The notes under the pieces were generated by a model. That model did no database searches. It was not told the origin of the DNA and was given only the letters and a program-made list of their open reading frames with translations. Below are positions 58,045 through 64,000 of a DNA stretch of 64,000 nt, piece after piece (position 1 is the first letter of the stretch; each line of letters opens with the position of its first letter). The translations under genes were made by a program, and so were the position numbers. The stretch covers positions 73,973,741 through 74,037,740 of the forward strand of contig CM041465.1 in NCBI GenBank assembly GCA_023213395.1, read 5' to 3'. The DNA comes from Cycas panzhihuaensis (lineage: Eukaryota > Cycadophyta).

Positions 58045-58640
58045 TCATCCAATATTTGTCATAGCCATGGGTATGTACATACCACTCTTTATAGGAGGTA
58101 TATAGCTGCTCATTGGTGAACTGGATGAGAATTGGGAGTACCTGGGCTCTATTATAACTTGGATTTCATCATTAGGCATACTTGTGGGTATCACATGTGA
58201 AAGCCGACTTAATTTTACTAGAAGCCTAGGCATCTCTTCAACAACCTCAACTACATGTTAGACACAAGTTAGAGGTTATTGGGTTGATTATGCATCTTAC
58301 ATTTGAGTTTTAAGTTGTGTATACTCAATGATTCCAACTTCTACATTGGTCTACAATCTTGTATATTGATCACTTACTTATTTGTAAAAAATGATCCATA
58401 GTGTAATTACAATCATAGTGTTTCTCATATTCCTGCTGTGTTAGGTTAATATTTTCTACAAGTGTTAGTGGCCAATTTTCATCATAATGCTTCTTATATT
58501 CCTATTGTGTCATATTAATATTTGTCACAAGTGTTGACGACTTTTCTCTAAGTTTTTCCCTTTATCTTTAAGTAACCATTCTCACTTTTTCTTCCTTCTA
58601 CTACACTACTTATAAATAGTGATTAGTCATTTATTTCCAT
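58045..58640 (-). pseudogene. Opposite-sense reading frame in Copia-6 leader
   Basis: Counterpart of 48542-49185. The minus strand gives KEEKVRMVT, then REKLREKS; NINMTQ-EYKKHYDENW; NINLTQQEYEKHYD; and NYTMDHFLQIS. The end is open for 61 codons (58045-58233): MPRLLVKLSRLSHVIPTS, then DEIQVIIEPRYSQ and SPMSSYIPP. The CAG-CAG pair of LTQQ is intact here and CAG-TAG in Copia-5, which supports former coding. Several residues differ between the copies, so selection is not shown. Function unknown. Confidence 0.4.
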
Positions 58641-58686
58641 CACTTTTATAGCCTCTTATTCATTTCTTCCCTTCTCAAAAGACACC

Positions 58687-61600
58687 ATATCTTCATAGTT
58701 CAAGTAAAATATGAACTGCATTCTTAAAGGAAAAGAAAATTGGGACATGTAGTCCACTGGTGATAGAAATACTACAAAGTATGAAGGTCTTTAGAGAGAT
58801 CATTTGTAACTTACACCATTTGTTGTAGCTACAACTATCTCAGCTACTTCTAGAGGAGGTGCTCTAACTGCTCCCACTAAAGCTGCAACTAAGCACCAAT
58901 GGGAACTTGATGATGATAAAATTTGTATAGGGATACTTCTTATCACAGATTATTCCCTACATAATCTCATTAATGAAGCTATACATAATACAATATGGAA
59001 AGTTCTTGAAGTTCTTAAGAAGAACTTTGACACTAAATTAGACTTAGAATTTATTCACTTAGTGTTGAAGATAAACAAATTAAAAATACAGAATGGACAT
59101 GCAAGTGAGACAACCAATCTCCTTCATCTAATTAAGCAAACCATTGATAAAGATTTCAAAACTCAATGCATTACATGGACTTTCTTGATTTAACCATGTC
59201 TCCATATCCCAGATTATAAAAATCTACTAGGAAGTCTTCAATTCAGTGGTACTTTGAAGACCCTAAATTTTGAGGCTCTTACTAATAAGTTCATTAAATT
59301 TGATAAGACCTTTGATACCAACTTTATCACTATATCTGATCCAACTGATGCTACTTTTGAAGTGGAAGAAGATCTTTTCTGTACCAAAAATCAAGGTCAA
59401 TACTCTCACAGAGGTGGTAATTCTTGTGGAAGAGATAGAGGTAGATAACAAGGATAACATCCTCTTGGTCAATAGGCTCCTCAATTCTAACAAAAATAGT
59501 CTCAAGGCCAAGGCCAAAATAATCAACCTAGACCCAGATCTAATAATAAGAGATAATCTAACGACCCCAATACTTCTTATGGGACTAGAAATCAAATAAT
59601 TATGTGTCAAAGGGGTAATAAAAAAGGACATTATACTAAAAATTATAGAACTACCACTAATAAACTACCAAGGTATCAATAGTATCATGGTAAACATAAT
59701 GTTGATAATACTTCTTTTGAAGATGCTTTTGGTGGAACACAATTTGCTTATGCACACCTTCAAAGAATTGGAACCACTTCATCAAATATTAATGATAGAT
59801 CCATTAAGTGTATTAAGGCTCATTGTGGCTATGCTTATTCACTTTTGCCTTTACCACTTGGAGTTGTAAATAGTACCACCTTAAATACTTCATCTTGGGT
59901 CATAGATATTGGAGCAACATAACATATGACTTGTCATCACTAGTTCTTTCAGGATTTTGACTCTAAAGTTCATGGTGTTGTATATATGGCTAACAAATCA
60001 TCTTAGCCATTTGAAGGACTTGGAATTGTTTGCTTGAAACTCCCAGGCCTTCTAGATTTTACCCTTGTTGATGTTTTATATATTCCTGCTCTAAAGTAGA
60101 ACCTGCACTCTCTGTCTACCCTTGTCTCTTGTGGTTTTGATCTGAGTGTAACTGTAAATAATTAAACTCTTTATGTCATTTACCTTCCTTTAAATGTTGT
60201 GGTTATGATTAAAATTCTTGATGGTAAGCTTTTTTACCTAACTGGTTCACCATCCTCTAAAGTCAGCTATTATTGATGGTGACTCTACTTTTACAACCTT
60301 GACTCCTCAACATTTATCCTAAGTAGCCCTATGACATGCTTGTGTGGGCCATATCAAAATTGATTGTTTAAGAGAACTACATGTCACTCTTCTTGGTATA
60401 CCTAGGCTCTTCTCTAAGCCCTTCAAATATGAAGCATGTATCATTGCCAAATCTCAAAGATAACTCTTTCTTCATAGTTAGTGGAAATCTAGCCAACCTT
60501 TGTAGCTTGTACACTTAGATATATATAGTCCTATGCATATCCCTTCTCTCAAACAGAAGTGGTACTATATTACTTTCATTGATAATTTACCAAGAAAGTA
60601 TGGGTTGCTTTTCTTATAAAGAAAGATGAGGCTTTTTCTATGTTTCAAGCTTTTAAGGCCCATGTAGAAAAATAATATGGATTTAAGATTAAAATATTTA
60701 GGACTGATAATGGTGGTGAGTACATGTCCTATGAGTTTGAATCGTACCTACATTAGCATGGAATCAAATATTAGACCACTATTATAGATACACCCCAATA
60801 AAATAGAGTTTCTGAGCGTATGAATAGGACCATTATGAACATGGTTCATGCTCTACTAGTATATAAGAACATCCCTGTCTATCTTTGGGCTGAGGTTATC
60901 TAAACTGTTGTGCATTACATCAATACTATTAGTCCCTCCAAGCTTGGCCCCTCTCCACATGAAATGTGGTATGGACAAACCCCCTCTATCTCCCACTTTA
61001 GAAATTTTAACTCTACTTGTTATGCTCACATTCTAGAGGAACATAGAAATAAGCTCTAAGATAGAGCCCTCAAAGGCATCTTTGTTAAATACCCTATGGA
61101 CAAAAAGGGGTACAAGGTTTTCATACCTTCACAATATAAAATTATCATCACTAGAGATGTTATCTTTATAGAGATTGTAGATTAATTACTTAGATTTGAC
61201 TCCAAGATACCTTTGTACCAATTTAATAATACTACTGAATTTGATGTCCATATTCCAAAATTTAGGGGGGAAGATACTCAACAGTTGCTTAAAATCTTGG
61301 AATATGATAATAGAACCCCTAAGGATACAAGCTATGACTCCCAACCAATGTGTACATATCCAACACCATAATTTACAAATAGCCAAGTTAACAAAGGAAA
61401 AGTCATAGCAGAAGGACCATCTTCTCTAATATTTGTGGCTGGCCCATCTTCTCCAGCATCGTCAACTTCCTTCGTGCCAAACATTTCACATTATCTTTTT
61501 TAGGATCAAAATGAAAACCAAGAGGTTGTGGAAATAAAAACCTCATTCCCAACTTAAGGTTTTTGTGAAACCTACCAGCTACACAAGGATATATGACCAG

Positions 61601-63207
61601 ATGAGGTAGGCAAAACTATCACTAGAAGTGCCCATAGAGCAAGGATGCATGAATCACTTTCTATTGAGCTTAAACTAGTAGAACTACACCTTACTCTTAA
61701 TGAAGAGTCCCTAATGTATCGAGAAGCTGTAAAGCATATAGCTTGGAGAAATGCCATGAATTAAGAGTACCAATCTCTTATCAAGAATGGTACATAGGAG
61801 ATTATTAATCTACCACTGAGAAGAAAGGTGGTTCAAAATAAATGGGTGTTAAAAAATAAGTATATATCAGACGGCACCCTAGAAAAACATAAGGTGAGGT
61901 TGGTAGCAAAATGATTCATGTAAAGGAAAGGCATCAACTACATTAAAATCTTTGCTCCTATAACCAAGTGGCCTACAATAAGAACTCTTATAGCCTTGGC
62001 TGCTCAATAGGGTTGGTAAATCCACCAACTCGATGTTAAGACTGCATTTCTCAATGGAGACCTTAAAGAATAAATTTATATGGCTTAGCTAGAAATATAC
62101 GAGATTGTAGATCAGGAGAATAAGGTTTGCAGGCTCAGAAATTCCTTGTACAACCTAAAATAAGCCTCTTGTGCTTGGTTTACTAAGTTATCTAAAAGAA
62201 TGAGGTAACTTGGATATGAGGTTTATGACTATTAAAGTATTAATGTAACATTATTCATTAAGCACAAAAATGATAAAGTCACTTACCTCTTAATCTTTAT
62301 GGATGATATACTAATAACGAGGAATAATGAACAGGTAATCAGCCAGTTGAAGAAGCCCCTTTCTAAAACATTTGAATTATTTGACCTTGGTTTGATGAAA
62401 TATTACTTAAAAATTAAAGTAACTTAAAAGAATGGAAAAAGATTTCTCTCCCAAGAAAAATATGTCAATGATCTTCTGATAAAGTTTAAGTTGGAAGATT
62501 CTTAACTAGTGGATATACCTATAGAACCTAATGTTAAACTCTTAGCTGATGGTGACACTAGGGAGGTAGATGCAACACTCTACAGGTAACTTATAGGTAG
62601 TCTCATCTATACTACTAACACAAGGCCAGATATTACACACTCTATTAGCATTCCTATAAGATTCATGATAAATCTTAAGTAGAATAACTACTAACCTATA
62701 ATATGAGTGTTGAGGTACTTGAAGATGACCAACAAATATGGTCTATTGTATGAACCCAATGCAAAATTTAAACTTTATGTATACATAAACTCAAACTTTG
62801 TCAAAGATAAAGACACAGGAAGATCTACGTCTAGGTATGTAACATTTCTTAGAACAACACCAATATCATAGAGATCCAAATGGTAGAAGATAGTTGTAGA
62901 CTTAACTGTCAAGGCTAAATATATTGCTACTTTTGAGACAAGTAAGGAGGTGATATGTCTTAGAAAATTATTGAATATATTAAATACCACTCAAATAAGT
63001 TCTACTAACTTACACGTAGATAATCAATCTATAATCCAAATGGCTAAAAATCCTATATGTCATAATTGTACCAAATATATAAGTATAAAATTCTATAGGA
63101 TTAGAGAACTAATTTATGATGGCACAATTCAACTAGAGTACTACCCTACAACAAATCAAGTGGCTGATGTCTTTACCAAACCATTAAAGAGGGTGAAGTT
63201 TGAATAG
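58687..63207 (+). pseudogene. Copia-6 gag-pol polyprotein, broken
   Basis: The start codon aligned with ATG 49208 is ATA here. Gag has KHQWELDDDK and a GR-rich tail. The zinc knuckle reads CQRGNKKGHYTKNY, two Cys ligands lost. The protease loop is WVIDIGAT (about 59895), Thr to Ile in D-T-G. Integrase has HVGHIKID-like remnants and RTDNGGEY, with 1-bp changes near 60270 and 60585 shifting frame. VSERMNRTIMN keeps the Glu. RT opening AWRNAMN; YxDD reads FMDDILIT; RNase H HVDNQSIIQMAKN; end DVFTKPL. The family and order are as in Copia-5. Stops are again mostly TAG/TAA at Gln or Trp. Confidence 0.9.
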
Positions 63208-63671
63208 TTTCGAAGGCAACTCAACCTTAGGGCCTCCATCTCTGATTGATTGAAAGAGATGATAATAAGACCATCATACTTTGTCTCATTTGTGAAAACC
63301 CCTTATGGGTGCAGAAGGACAAGAGTAAGTCTCTACTCTATCCCACTCATGAAAAACCCTTGTGTGTGCGAAAGGATAAGGGTTGCATCATTTTGGAAAA
63401 TTAGAACCTATAAAAACTCTAAAGGGCATGGGGGATAACCAAATGGTATATGGAGACTCAATAGATTTCAGTTATAAAATTCATTGTACTCATTGGCTAT
63501 CTGGCTTCATTTAAAGAGCTGCTTGAGCTAGGTTAGTAGATTAGAAAATCTATGGGTTTTTTTCCCCATGAGAGTTTCCCACAAAACTATCATAATAATT
63601 TGCTTTATAAGAGGCTCAAATGAAGACCTCATATGATAGAATAAAATAGGATGAAATGACCTTCTACCATT
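63208..63671 (+). repeat. Copia-6 3' untranslated region
   Basis: Matches 53725-54188, with the same 57-bp duplication (TACTTTGT near 63277, TACTCTAT near 63334). No coding evidence. Confidence 0.62.
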
Positions 63672-63682
63672 AAGGGAGAGAT
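63672..63682 (+). other. Polypurine tract of Copia-6
   Basis: AAGGGAGAGAT immediately before the 3' LTR. Confidence 0.85.
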
Positions 63683-63981
63683 TGAAACAGGTTAATATCA
63701 CAAGGTCATTATATTAGTTAATTATTTCTAAAAAAGGGTCTTAAGTGAACTTTAAATTAGATCACTTAAGTGAAATGCACTTTCATGTGCATTATATATA
63801 ATTTCATTTCACCTAATTTTAATGCTCTCTCTCTTAATATAAAAGTAAAAGCTTAATGGAGGAGGCTCATTCTTACCTCCTTATTTTGTGAGAGCTTCTC
63901 TCTTTTTCTCAAGTCTCTCTTACTCCCATGTCTACCTTTGTGTTTAGTGCATAGAGATGAAGGATAGATCCACTCTTTTCA
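63683..63981 (+). repeat. 3' LTR of Copia-6
   Basis: 299 bp, ends CTTTTCA with the intact CA; CAAGG follows, then the window ends in unassigned flank. Confidence 0.92.
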
Positions 63982-64000
63982 CAAGGGTCTAAAAATTAAC

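Larger units (their letters stand above)
56371..63981 (+). mobile_element. Copia-6: second member of the Copia-5 family
   Basis: LTRs 56371-56669 and 63683-63981 (299 bp each), target duplication CAACG (56366-56370) and CAAGG (63982-63986) with one mismatch, PBS at 56672, PPT at 63672, leader and gag-pol colinear with Copia-5. More damaged than Copia-5: start codon lost, at least two 1-bp indels, more stops. Confidence 0.93.

Noticed and set aside
1-64000. Host protein genes, tRNA, rRNA or CRISPR arrays
   Set aside because: No exon-like blocks, tRNA cloverleaf with conserved boxes, rRNA stretch or spacer-repeat array was recognised by eye; a tRNA and gene-prediction run would be needed to exclude small ones.

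Overview
This window looks like intergenic, heterochromatin-like DNA from a seed plant with a large, repeat-rich genome. A gymnosperm is my best guess, from the very long gypsy LTRs and the deep nesting of old elements, but the sequence does not prove it. I found no intact host gene, rRNA, tRNA or CRISPR array. Almost every stretch I could interpret belongs to a decayed LTR retrotransposon: two Ty3/gypsy elements and six Ty1/copia elements, plus one solo LTR. They sit inside one another.

Layout. Gypsy-A (minus strand) fills 1-25463, with direct terminal repeats at 1-2584 (cut by the window edge) and 22885-25463. Its gag, protease, RT/RNase H and integrase relics run from 14799 down to 8724, and a reading frame of opposite sense lies at 6217-7800. 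Copia-1 (14805-20714, minus, target duplication AAGAG) is inserted in Gypsy-A gag, and itself carries a solo LTR (18643-19255). Gypsy-A sits in or beside Gypsy-B (plus strand; integrase end at 25464-26370), which is followed by tandem repeats, a compound microsatellite and a second opposite-sense frame (27400-28840) related to the one in Gypsy-A. From 28849 a 5'-truncated plus-strand Copia-4 begins. It is split by Copia-2 (29236-44173, minus, TSD TTTAG/TTTAA), which holds Copia-3 (34554-42662, minus). Copia-4 resumes at 44174, is split again by Copia-5 (46923-54497, plus, TSD GATAT), and ends with RNase H and an LTR-like block at 55122-55408. A palindrome array follows (55767-56040), then Copia-6 (56371-63981, plus, TSD CAACG/CAAGG), a second member of the Copia-5 family.

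Decay pattern. Most premature stops sit where the families have Gln (CAA/CAG), Trp (TGG) or Arg (CGA), and the LTR differences I counted are all transitions. This is what C-to-T decay of methylated transposons produces. Copia-5 and Copia-6 are the best preserved: one reading frame of about 1,500 codons, interrupted mainly by point stops.

The least expected content is two sets of reading frames running opposite to gag-pol. One is a plant-mobile-domain-like frame downstream of pol in both gypsy elements. The other is a frame in the 2-kb leaders of Copia-5 and Copia-6.
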